This document shows, piece by piece, positions 32,705 through 42,557 of a DNA stretch of 43,408 bases. Position 1 is the first letter of the stretch. Each line of letters begins with the position of its first letter. The notes below the pieces were generated by a model. The model ran no database searches. It worked only from the letters and a program-made list of their open reading frames with translations, and was not told where the DNA came from. The stretch is taken from positions 1 through 43,408 of the forward strand of contig JBNGIS010035301.1 in NCBI GenBank assembly GCA_049999725.1, read 5' to 3'. Position numbers and translations under genes: made by a program. Source of the DNA: Haplomitrium mnioides (taxonomy: Eukaryota > Marchantiophyta > Haplomitriopsida > Calobryales).

Positions 32705-34339
32705 ATGGCTAGTATGGGGCATGCAGCCCAACAAATGCCCGTGGGGCATGTAACACAACAATCCCAATTTAGGTACAAAACATTCAAGGGGTTCACAAGG
32801 GAAGACCCAGATGAGTGGTTGGATGAGTTTGAAGGCACAACTTATGCCAATGGAGAGAACCTCATTAAGGAAACCATTCTCCCTGGGGTGTTGAAGGGGG
32901 AGGCTGGTCCCTAGTACCATACTCTACCAGAGGCCACCAAGAGGAATTGGGACACCTTCAAGGCGACCTTCCTGGAGGAATTCAGAAAAGTGGGAGAGGA
33001 ATCAAAGGCCTTGATCAAGATAGACCAAATGGAGATGAAGAAAACCGAATTGGTGCGGAAATTTTTGCAATGATTCCAGCGAATGGCCCAGAAGATCAAC
33101 CCCCGGCATCGGATGGGATGCTTACCTCTTGGTTCATTTCAGCCCTGCCTAGGATTTTAGGGGCCTGGGTGAGGAGATCCAAACCCACGTGCCTTGAGCA
33201 AGTTGTGGAAGAAGCTCAATCCTATGTCAAAGCAAAGGTGGCAAGCTCGAAGACAACGAGGAGGGATCAATCCGAGAGTTCTTCGGAGAGTTCTAGCCAA
33301 GAGGAGAGCTTTGATGCTAGCTCCTCCTCAAAATCAGAATCCGAGTGTGAAAAAAGCTCAAAAAGCTCCGAGGAGGAAAGATCCCATAGGAGGCGAAAGA
33401 AGAAAGGGAGTAAGAAGAAAAAGAGGCCAAAGAGAAGAAGACCAGAAAACATGAGAAACATAGGGAGAAAAGGCCCCGTAGATCCTTTCTATGGTGTTGG
33501 GGCAGAGACCAGCAAGAGAAGGGGGTTGAAAGACCCCATAGAGAAGATTCACGCCAAATTGGAGGCCATGTCGATTCAATTTACAGGGCTGAAGCCGGAG
33601 GGCAAGAAGTTGCTGTCACGAAGAACTCATGTGTGGTGTGTGAAGTGCGGTAGTCATGGGCTTTCTATACCAGGTGGTCAGTCAACCCCGAATGATGGCG
33701 GGCAGACTAGCCAATCTAGTGTCGGGTCAGTTAGCGACATAGGGACAAGCAAGACTGGAAGGGGCAGGCCCAGGCCCAAACCAAACAAAGGTGATGGTTT
33801 GCTAGAATTGTGGGTAGCTGGACCACATTTCCCCTAACTGTCTTGAGCCCAGGAAGCAAGGGTATGGTCTGCCAGCCCTGTTATGTATGAACTACAAGAA
33901 GAAAGGTCACCTAGCCAATAACTGCACCCATCCATAAAGGCAGCAGTTGCCCCCCAATCCGGTCCAACAAGCACCACCGTCGGCAACGATAAATCTGGTG
34001 ACCACTTTGTGGGAGCATGGGACAAAATTTCTAAGGGGGGAGATGGCGCTAGAGGAGAACTATTATCGAGTGACAACCAGGGCAGCAACCAGAACCAAGG
34101 AGTGAAGGAAGACCAAGCAGGCTCGAAAGAACGAAAGGACTGCTAATGTGTTGCCTACTGAAGAAGATTCAGACTACAAGATGGAGCACCCCAAGCTGTT
34201 CTACCCCAAACAAGAGGAGGAAGTGAAGAGGCAGCTGGAGGCCTTGGAGGCAGTCAAAGCACAGCAAGCAGCGAAGAAAACCCTGCGTGAGATTAATTGG
34301 AGGAAGCTGCCGAAGAGCAGGCCAATTCAGACTCGATAG
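32705..34339 (+). pseudogene. Gypsy gag (capsid and zinc-knuckle nucleocapsid), broken
   Basis: Chosen start ATG 32705 (MASMGHAAQQMPVGHV). A capsid-like segment follows: FKGFTREDPDEWLDEFE, then KRNWDTFKATFLEEFRK, with TAG at 32912 and TGA near 33070. The frame slips near 33110, and a Ser/Glu then Arg/Lys-rich linker follows (33262-33450). Nucleocapsid knuckles are visible: C-V-K-C-GSHG at about 33640; a full C-x2-C-x4-H-x4-C at 33800-33841 in which two positions are TAG stops; and C-x2-Y-x4-H-x4-C near 33880, where the second Cys is Tyr. The tail is a Glu/Lys/Ala-rich coiled-coil-like stretch (34190-34330). The gene binds and packages element RNA in intact relatives. Confidence 0.8.
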
Positions 34340-37300
34340 CCTAGCCATCCCTCGAGTCGCCCAGCACTCTTGTGCCTTACAACATCCAAAGGGATGTAAG
34401 GGACTGCTCGGTCACTGCGACAGTGGGACAGCTGATCAGGGGCAGCCCTATATACAAGCGGCAGAGTTGCTTATGGGCGCTAAGAGAAAAAGGAAGCTCC
34501 CAACGGTGGGTACTACGGCTGATTTGAGGATGATTTGTCCTCGACAAAGGGGCCCCAAAGATAGATATCCAAATTACAGGGTGTACGCTATCACTCGTGC
34601 CCGTAGATGGAAGGGTCAGAGTTAATATCATGGTAGAGGAGACTGCCCACCGACTTGGCTTCAAGACTTTCTAGCTAACCGAAAGAAGTATGCGGTTGGC
34701 TAACGAGTTGAGAGTTAAGCCCTTGGGGGCCTTGCTGCAGGTCCCAACATGGATTAGAGGGAAGGAATTTGCCCCGAATTACATGGCTATGAGGCCAGCC
34801 AGAGCTTCCCCCTACCTTGTTTTGATTGGGAGACCTTGGCTGTATGGTGCCAAGGTGGTGCACAATTGGGGAGATTCTACCCTAGTGTTTGGGCCATCCA
34901 AGACTGTGGTTCATTATGGACTGGTCCCACATGAGGGGGAGACTATAGAAGACCAGGAGTATGACACTGAGTGGTCAGTGGAGGAAGATTCAGAAGATGA
35001 GGACACCTATTGGCTGAAATTGGTGAGCGACATGACCAAGGCAGATTTTGTCAACGAAGCGGAAACAAGAGTAAATCGGTTGGAGACCTCTGTATTATGG
35101 GTTGGGGAAACAGGGGAAGGACAGTCAAGATTGTCTCTCCTCAACCCTGGACCTAACCTAAAAGGGGAGTCCGAAGTACCCACTTCCAGTCCGAAAACCG
35201 ATCAAAAAAGGGAGTCGATCGCAGCCAGCATTCCAGCGAGGGCCGACCACCAAGGCGGGGAAAGGAAGCTTGAGAAGAGCCATGCTGCAAGTGGTTTAAG
35301 ACTTGTCCAATTGAAATCAGACTGTGATTCCACTAACAGGAACAAAGTGGAGGTCATACGGGCGGAGCAATATCGGGAGATAACGGTTTTTGGCGGAAGG
35401 ACATTCCAGCTTGGCTTCGCTTTGAAGAGGGAGGTTGAGAAGACTTTTATGTAGACCATAGGAAATTACAGCGACATATTTTCTTGGAGTCATACAGACC
35501 TGAAAGAAGTGCCCAGGGAACTAGGGGAGCATCGCATCAATTTGGAAGCCAATGCAACCCCCGTGAGGCAATGGAAATATCGGATGAATCCACGGTTCTC
35601 TTTGCTGATTAAAGAGGAGGTCAATAAGCTCCTGGATGCAGGGTTCATATACCCTGTTTTGAACAGCAAGTGGGTGTCCCCCTTGGTGGTGGTGTCAAAG
35701 AAGGCAGGATTGGATGAGAAACCAAAAATACGGGTTTGCCAAGACTTCCGCAAGCTGAATGCGGCCACAAAGAAGGACCACTACTCCTTGCCCTTCGCTG
35801 ATGGTGTGTTGGACCTGGTGGCAGGCCAGGAAGTGTATAGTTTCATAGATGGGTACTCAGGTTACAACCAGGTCTAGGTACGAGAGGAAGACCAACTGAA
35901 AACTGCTTTTACGACAGAATGGGGAGTGTTCGCACTTCGGAGGGCACCATTTGGTCTCTATAATGTCCCTGGTACGTTCCAAAGACTAATGATGAATATA
36001 TTCCATGATTACCTCATAAAGTTCCTTGAGATCTTCATCGATGACTTCGTTGTATACGGTAAGATGAAGGATCATGAGGAGCATGTTCGGCTCACATTTC
36101 AGCATTGCAAGGAAACGGGGCTAAGGCTGCACCCTGGAAAATGCTTCTTTGTGGTGAGGGAAGGGATGCTACTGGGGCATAAGGTCTCCAGCCAAGGAAT
36201 TGCCGTGGACCAAGAAAGAGTGGCAGTATGGTTGGGTGTGGCATTTTTTAAGTCTTTGGTGGAGGTGGAGGGATTTCCGGGCTGCATAGGCTACTATCAG
36301 AGGTTCATTCCAAAATTTGCCTTAGTAGCCTACCACTTGATTGAAATGGTGAAGAGGGGCAACAATTTTGAGCCAACCGAGCGCAGAAATTCCAGTTTTA
36401 ATGAGCTCAAAAGGCGATTGGCCAACGCCCCTATCTTAGCACCACCAAATTGGTCGAAAGAATTCCATGTGATGGTAGACGTTTCAGGTTTCTATGTGGG
36501 AGCAGTACTGAGCCAAATAGACAAGGAAGGAAGGGACCACCTGATCTACTTTGCCAACTAACTCCTCTCAGCGGCGGAGAAGAATTATTCGCCTACCGAT
36601 CGTGAGGCATTGGGTATAATCTACTCACTGAAAAAATTCCGACATTACTTGCTGCACTACGAGGTGGTATTCCACACGGATCATGATGCCCAGAAGTACA
36701 TGGTCAACAAGCCGGACTTGACCGGGAGAGTGGCGAGGTGGATGTTATTGCTGCAGGAATTTGATTTTGAGGTGCGTGTCAAACCGGGGAGGAAACACTA
36801 GAACACAGATTTCTTCTCGATGATCGATGGAAAGCCGAGTGAGGAGGGGGTGGGGGACACATTCCTTGATGAAGATCTGTTCCACATCAGAGAAAGGAGG
36901 TCGACAGATTACAAAGACATCATTCAATTCCTCTTAACGGAAAAAATCCCACCTGGACGCACAGCGAAACAAGCGGCAGTTTTCCTCAGAAAGGTGAGAC
37001 CCTTCCTCATGATCAAGGGAATTCTGCACTAGCAAGGCATGGATGGGCAGATATGCAGGTGCTTGGAGAAAGACCAGTCCACAGTGGTGATGCGAGCCAT
37101 GCATGAGGAAGAGGCCGACGGTCATTTTGCGGCGGAAACCACCATTCGGAAAATCGTGGATGCCAAGTATTGGTGCCCCACCATGCATAGGGATGTCCAC
37201 TTCTTTGTGAAGAGGTGTGATGCATGCTAACAAGCTGGAAAACCTGCAACAGCCCATCACCATCCCTTGGTGCCGATCATTCCATTGGTCCCCTTTGAGA

Positions 37301-38165
37301 AGTGGGGGATTGACTTCATCGAGCCTATCACTCCTTCCACTCGGTGTGGAAACAGGTATATTTTGCTTTCCACGGATTATGCCACCAAGTGGGTTGAAGC
37401 CAGGGCAACCAGGAAGGATGATGCGCCGACGGTGGCTTGATTTCTCTATGAGCAGATTTTCACCATGTTTGGAGCGCCGCTGGAACTGGTGATTGACCAA
37501 GGCACCCACTTCATTAATCAAGTCATCGGTGAGCTCACGGAGAGGTACCTGGTCAAGCACAGAAAAACCACAGCCTATCACCCCTAGGCCAATAGGTTAA
37601 CGGAGAGGGCCAATGGCATTATGGGGCAAATTCTAAACAAGATGGTGGTTGCCAATAAGGTGGACTGGGATTTGAAGTTACTAACAGCTACACATGCCTA
37701 CATTCTAGCCTACAAAACAACCACGGGCCACTGCCCTTACTTCTTGGTTTTTGGGCAGCACTCGCTGGTCCCGATCGAGTTTGAAGTTCCGACGGCATGA
37801 GTGACAGTGGAGGACAGATTGGTTGAAGATCCAAGCCGAATGGAAAGGGTACATTAGCTGGAGGCCTTGGCAAAAATCAGAACAAAGCGCAAGAGCGGCT
37901 AGAACACCAGTAGCGGCTGACCAAGGAGCAGCACAACAAGAAGTTGCGACCAATGGAACTCAAGGCTGGTGACTTGGTGCTGCTCTATGACAGCAGAGTC
38001 TTGCACTTCCCCGAGAAGCTGCATACCAGGTGGATGGGGTCGTACCTGGTGAGAATGTTTCATAAAAATGGGTTAGTGGAGTTGAGCACATTGACAAGAG
38101 AACACCTTCCCAATCTTGTTCATTACGATAGGCTGAAGCGGTATCACCACCAGGAGGACCAATGA
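34340..38165 (+). pseudogene. Gypsy protease, reverse transcriptase, RNase H and integrase, broken
   Basis: One frame from about 34370 to 37890, interrupted only by stops, then a frame slip before the integrase C-terminus (37944-38165). Protease: VDGRVRVNIM with its Asp at 34606-34608, and LIGRPWLY. RT: SPLVVVSKK, RVCQDFRKLN, FIDGYSGYNQV and the catalytic FIDD at 36034-36045, usually YIDD or FIDD. RNase H: VDVSGF, AAEKNYSPTDREALG and FHTDHDAQKY. Integrase: zinc module H-x6-H...C-x2-C (AMHEEEADGH to KRCDAC), WGIDFIEP, VIDQGTHF and ANRLTERANG, giving Asp, Asp-35-Glu. The C-terminus has VLLYDSRVLHFPEKLHTRWMG-type residues. There is no chromodomain after it. Every in-frame stop can be explained by one C-to-T or G-to-A change from the expected Gln, Arg or Trp codon. 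Confidence 0.93.
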
Positions 38166-39090
38166 GGGAGATGATGCCTTGTACAGCATGGGAGGCCTGT
38201 AAATACAAATGCTGGAGTTGGAAGAATTCAGGTTTGGGTTGCACAGATTTAAGCGTCGGACAGGGTTGTGGTGTTTTTTAGTGCATTTTGTGAGAGTAGT
38301 GTCTTTTTTGGAGCAGATTCTGTGTAGAGTTGCATGGCAGGGAGTGGCAGCCAACCTGGGCACCAAAGAAGGCAAGCTATGTGAGACTGGAGTGGCTGAA
38401 ACAGCCATCAAGACGGGAGGAAATCATTGATTGAGAAAATACGAAAAATCGCAGATTGAGAGGGATGGTGATGCGGTTGCAGCTTGGTGGACTGGGGTGA
38501 GGAGGACAGCCTACGCAGAAATGTGTGGTGAGGGTAGATTGCATCTGTGTAACCCTGTACTGTAGGGGAGTTACAGGTTTTGGTCACCAGATGATTGGTG
38601 GAGTATGCTAGGTTATGCCTTTGTTGTTATGTGTGTGTTGCGTTGTGTGGGGGAGTGGCCAGATCAAAACAGGAGCAGTCACCAAGACAGGTCAGTGCAG
38701 CTGTCACAGAGGAGCCATCTAGGTCAGCAGGTGGAAGGGTGTTTGCGGGGACACTGCAAAACTAAAAGGGGAGTTATGTCGGCCGGGCGTTTTCAGGTTT
38801 TTTCAAAATTTTGTGTTTTCCAGGGCCTGGCGCAACTTTTTGGGCTTGGGGTTGATCAATTGAGTGCACAAGGCTAGAAAAGAAGGCTCAGCCAGTTTAA
38901 GGAGCTATCCAGAGGCCAAGAAGGCAAGACGGTTCGGTTCCATCGGAAGTCAGGCTTGATTTGGTGCAAGGAGAGAGTGACCTCAGAATGCGACTGAAAG
39001 GGAGGACGTGGGGAGTTGGACTGGAAGCAGGGCCAAGAGTACATGGGGATCCACTTTCCCTGCCCAAAGGAGGCCGAGGTGTATAAACCA
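38166..39090 (+). other. Gypsy 3' non-coding region with a candidate 3' LTR start
   Basis: No coding seen. A purine tract AAAAGGGGAG (38764-38773) is followed closely by TGTCGGC (38777), the same seven bases that start the 5' LTR at 27780. That is the expected arrangement of polypurine tract and 3' LTR. Beyond seven bases I cannot align the two by eye, apart from a possible CTGGCGCA match further in. The region is cut at 39091 by the next Copia element. Confidence 0.35.
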
Positions 39091-39675
39091 TGCTGGTAGG
39101 GATTAATTTAGTTTATTGTGTTTTATTTTATTATACTATATTATTAGTTTAATGTTTATTCTAGGGATTAGTCTTAGTGACTTATTTTATTATACTTTTA
39201 TATGTTACTATATCTTATTCTATTATTTCAGTTTATAATTATTTTATTTATTTTTATTTTTATATATTATATTATTATGTATTATATAATATATTTATTT
39301 ATCTTATGTGGTAGATGAGTATGACATTTCTATTTTTATTGCATTTTACTATATTTTATTATATTTTATTCTTTATTTTATTGAATACTATTTTTCTAGG
39401 ATTATTATATTATTATTTTAAGCCCTCTACTTAGATGTTGGTCTATTCTACCCTTCCTAATTTTTATTGTTTATTTTAGTTATATTATATTATTACTTAT
39501 TATTATATTATATTTTAATAATAATATTTATGTTATAGAACATAGTGATACTTCTATATATAGAATGGATGTATAGATAAGAGAGACATTGATCTCTCAT
39601 CATACTATTGATCAATACACGAAGGAACGTTGGGCGGTGCAGTCTCTCTCTCTGTGTGACTCATACACTACAACA
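39091..39675 (+). repeat. 5' LTR of the Copia element
   Basis: Begins TGCTGGTAGGGATTA and ends CAACA just before CGTTCTCAGCACG. It has a very AT-rich U3 with TTATT-type words (39110-39540), TATATATAG at 39555-39563, then a leader. Its length of 585 bp is normal for plant Copia. The start is inferred from TG and pairing with the CAACA end, so it may be off by a few bases. Confidence 0.65.
39555..39563 (+). promoter_or_regulatory. TATA box of the Copia LTR
   Basis: TATATATAG follows the AT-rich U3 and lies about 110 bp before the LTR end. This is the usual place for the promoter of the genomic transcript. Confidence 0.6.
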
Positions 39676-39692
39676 CGTTCTCAGCACGAAGG
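39676..39692 (+). promoter_or_regulatory. Copia primer-binding site motif
   Basis: CGTTCTCAGCACGAAGG directly follows the LTR. It is one base from the CGTTATCAGCACGA motif that I know from many plant Copia elements at this point. Confidence 0.6.
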
Positions 39693-41707
39693 ACTCTACG
39701 AGATTTTTTTTCTTCAAACCAACACAGAGAGATTCACGGCAAGGACACTGCATGAACGACGTCCAGATCTCCAGCAAACTTTTTTTTGAACGCACACTTA
39801 CGGGCATTGCTCTGCGTTCACGACATTCCCGTCTCCAAATTTTTTTTTCTTTCCCGTTTTTCTCTCTCGGAGGCGCTTGCTCGCGCAGGTGCGGATTTCA
39901 AGAAAAAAAAATTTCATACCCCCCCCATCTTCCTCTTCTTTTTTCTTCCCCTAGTACTCGAGGAAATTTCTTTTTGCTCTTTTTTTTTTTTTTTCTTTCG
40001 TCGACCTAGGGCTCGCGTGGCTCCTCTTTGCTCCTTCGGTGGCTTTGCTCCTCACGCGACTATGCTTACTCTTTGCTCCTTCAGTGACTTTGCTCCTCGG
40101 CTGTGCTTACTCTTTGCTCATTTGCTCCTCGGCGGCTTTGCTCCTTTGCTCCTCGGTGGCTTTGCTCTTTTACTCCTCGACGTTTTTGCTCCTTCACTTG
40201 GCTACTTCGTCGGCTGTGCGCTCGCGTTTCTGCTCATTCACTTTGCTGCTTCATCATCCTGACTATTGCGGTTTTCTCTTTTTCCTTCTTAGTCGACTTG
40301 GCATTCTTGAGCTTTCTTGCTTTATCACTTGGGCGGGCTCGCATTCTTCTCTCTTCTACTTAATCGACAGGGGGAGGGCTCGGCCCTTTTTCGTTTTTCC
40401 TATTTCGTCAACTTGGGAGGCGCCCGCGGACTTCTGTTTCCTGCTTCGTCGATTCAGACGCTCAGGCTTGCTCCTCATCCTCCTTACTTCTTTGTCGACT
40501 TGGCATTTGTTCTCTTTTTTTTTCTCTCTTTTCCTCTGATTCGTTGTTTGGGCACTCAATTGAACTTATCCTCGTATGCTTCATCGACTTGGAGGCTCTC
40601 GTTTCTCTTTTCTCTGCTTGATCGATTAAGGGGAGAAGGGACTCATGACCTTTCCGTTCCCTGATTCGTCGACTCGGACGCTCGCGGCTTATTCTTCTGG
40701 CTTGTGGCTTGTGACTTGTGGTTTTCCCTCATCTATTTCTGTACTCTTCTTTATCGACCTGGTGCTTGCGGCTCTCTCGTCCTCAAAGATTAACACCTCC
40801 TTTAGCTGTGGTGAAAGAGAAACGCCCAATTCATCTGCGTCAGGTTTCCTCTCTTCCTAGCTTCGAAGTTTTCTTTTCTCCTCTTCAGCTCTATGCTACC
40901 TACTCAATGACATGGTGAAATGAACATCTGACTACCCATTTGGTGTACTAGGATTATTGTATCCCACTAACAAATTGGTTGGGCTGATCAGAGAAACTCT
41001 CCTTTTCCCCACTCTGGTTTCCCATCAGGCCCTTGTGTGTTTTGGAAGCTTGTCACTCTCACTGAGATTGCATATAAGGTTCAAGTGGTTTGGGGATACT
41101 CCCTTTTTCTAGTCCTGGTCAACATGAACATTGGAATAGACCAGGGCAGCCTTATACTGCAGATTTCCCTACCTGCATACTTCATTGTGCTCACTGGATC
41201 CACTGAACGGTTCCTACTTAAGCACTATCTGGCAGAGACCCTTTTCCCAACTAGACACCTACTATTAACCCAACTCTGCAGGACAAATCAAAGGCGGACC
41301 GCAACTAACCGAGACGAACGACGAGCAATGCCGACGACAACTGGGCAACTTCCATTTCAGCATAGAACTATATTACATGGCAGTTTCTAGTCTAGACCTG
41401 CAATTTTTTTTTCTAGCACATTTACCTCTCTTCTATTTTTCTTTCTTTCTTCTTTTCAGTTCAGTAGCACTTCAATTTCATTTCATTTCTTTTGATTTCC
41501 CGCATTAAGAAGAAAACATAAACATGTACAAGGAGTGATTACAGTTACCCGCTCCACGGGCAACTCGCAGTCTTGACCCAACTGCGCATGCTTTCTTTCC
41601 TTTCGTTCCCCTATATCTAGTTTTCGGTTCCCGACGTTACGCTGATATCTCCTGATCACTTAACAGTCCTTGATTATACCTGGACTCAACCAAAAACACA
41701 TCTAGGC
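39693..41707 (+). other. Two-kilobase Copia leader with pyrimidine-rich repeats
   Basis: No retrotransposon protein is encoded before gag. The first part is CT-rich, with a loose repeat of TTTGCTCCTCGGTGGC-like words (40020-40200). From 40000 to 40760 a TCGTCGACTTGG-like word recurs about ten times. From 40930 to 41390 the base composition is more even, and one open stretch (41037-41390) encodes 117 residues that I do not recognise. A leader this long is unusual for Copia, so it may include captured or inserted DNA. Confidence 0.55.
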
Positions 41708-42557
41708 ATGAACCCTATAGGTTCCCTCAAGTTTCAGGCCCTGAAACTTGACAGCTCAAACTATTTATCATGGTCCCTAGACATCACGACCTACTTAACA
41801 TCGAAATGGATACACGATATCTTAATCAATGACGAGGGCACGAGCCCACGGGATGTTGCTAGAGCACTCATACTCATACACCACCACCTTGTGGAACTGC
41901 TCATGTTACAATATCTAAATTACAACAATCCCCGATTACTCTGAGATGAACTCAAACTCATGTTTGATCACCTGACCTCTATCTCCCTCCATGCAGCTCG
42001 ACACGATTGGATCAACTTGCGCGTCCAAGACCATACCTCAATCGTGAATTACAACAGTGAACTATTCCGAATAGTTTCACAATTGGTAATTTGCGGTGAC
42101 CCTGTTTCTGACGAAGAACAGATAGAGAAAACTCTATCGACATTTCCAGTAAGCAACCTCATCCTTGCATCCCAATACCGCAACATGCGTTTCACCCGAT
42201 ACTCGGAATTGATCGCATACATGCTATTAGCAGAGAAACACCAACTACTTCTAGTGGAAAATGCAAAAAAGCGACCCCTAGGCTCTGCGACACTACCGGC
42301 AAATCCGGAGTCGCACTTCACAAGATTCCATCCTCACTCAAGGAACCGAGACCCTGAACCACGAAGAGGAAGAGGAAGAGGCAAGGGAAACCCCAACCCC
42401 CAATCGAACTTCATCCCTCGGCAACAGGGATCGACATTACAGACGTCACACCTCTACCACACCAGAACACAGACAACATTCCTAGATCGCAAGAGGCGGA
42501 CGACAGCAGACAAGAGGCCACAGAAATTTCTCACAACTGAGAAACACACAAACTTCC
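41708..42557 (+). pseudogene. Copia gag (UBN2-type), with one stop
   Basis: Starts at ATG 41708 (MNPIGSLKFQALKLDSSNYL). The order LKF.ALKLDSSNYLSW, then HHHLVELLMLQYL, then the RYDHLTSI-like block, then LRVQDHTSIVNYNSELFRI and EKTLSTF..SN is that of the UBN2 gag of plant Copia elements. TGA at 41942-41944 replaces an expected Trp. An Arg/Gly-rich tail (42355-42400) precedes the zinc knuckle, which lies in the next frame at 42558. That knuckle reads C-H-R-Y-GTCGHTQTVC, so its second Cys is Tyr. Gag would form the virus-like particle. Confidence 0.88.

Larger units (their letters stand above)
27780..39090 (+). mobile_element. Decayed Ty3/Gypsy LTR retrotransposon with nested insertions
   Basis: Inserted into the satellite at 27780. 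Order: long 5' LTR, primer-binding region, gag, protease, reverse transcriptase, RNase H, integrase and a 3' non-coding region. Protease before RT and integrase last is the Gypsy (Metaviridae) order. The 5' LTR is interrupted by a deleted Copia element (28307-29517), and the 3' end is interrupted by another Copia at 39091. All genes contain stops and frameshifts, so the copy is dead. The RT reads close to the plant Gypsy groups with KTAF...PFGL..P.TFQR and FIDDF.VY. The right terminus and target duplication are not in the window. Confidence 0.85.

Noticed and set aside
39110-39540. Very AT-rich stretch considered as an origin, MITE or organellar DNA
   Set aside because: It sits between a TG start and a TATA box, directly upstream of a Copia primer-site motif, so it is the U3 of that LTR.
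39786-40664. Overlapping plus-strand frames rich in Leu, Phe, Ser and Arg in the Copia leader
   Set aside because: All three frames are open because the sequence is pyrimidine-rich and lacks TAA, TAG and TGA. The residues reflect composition, not a membrane protein.
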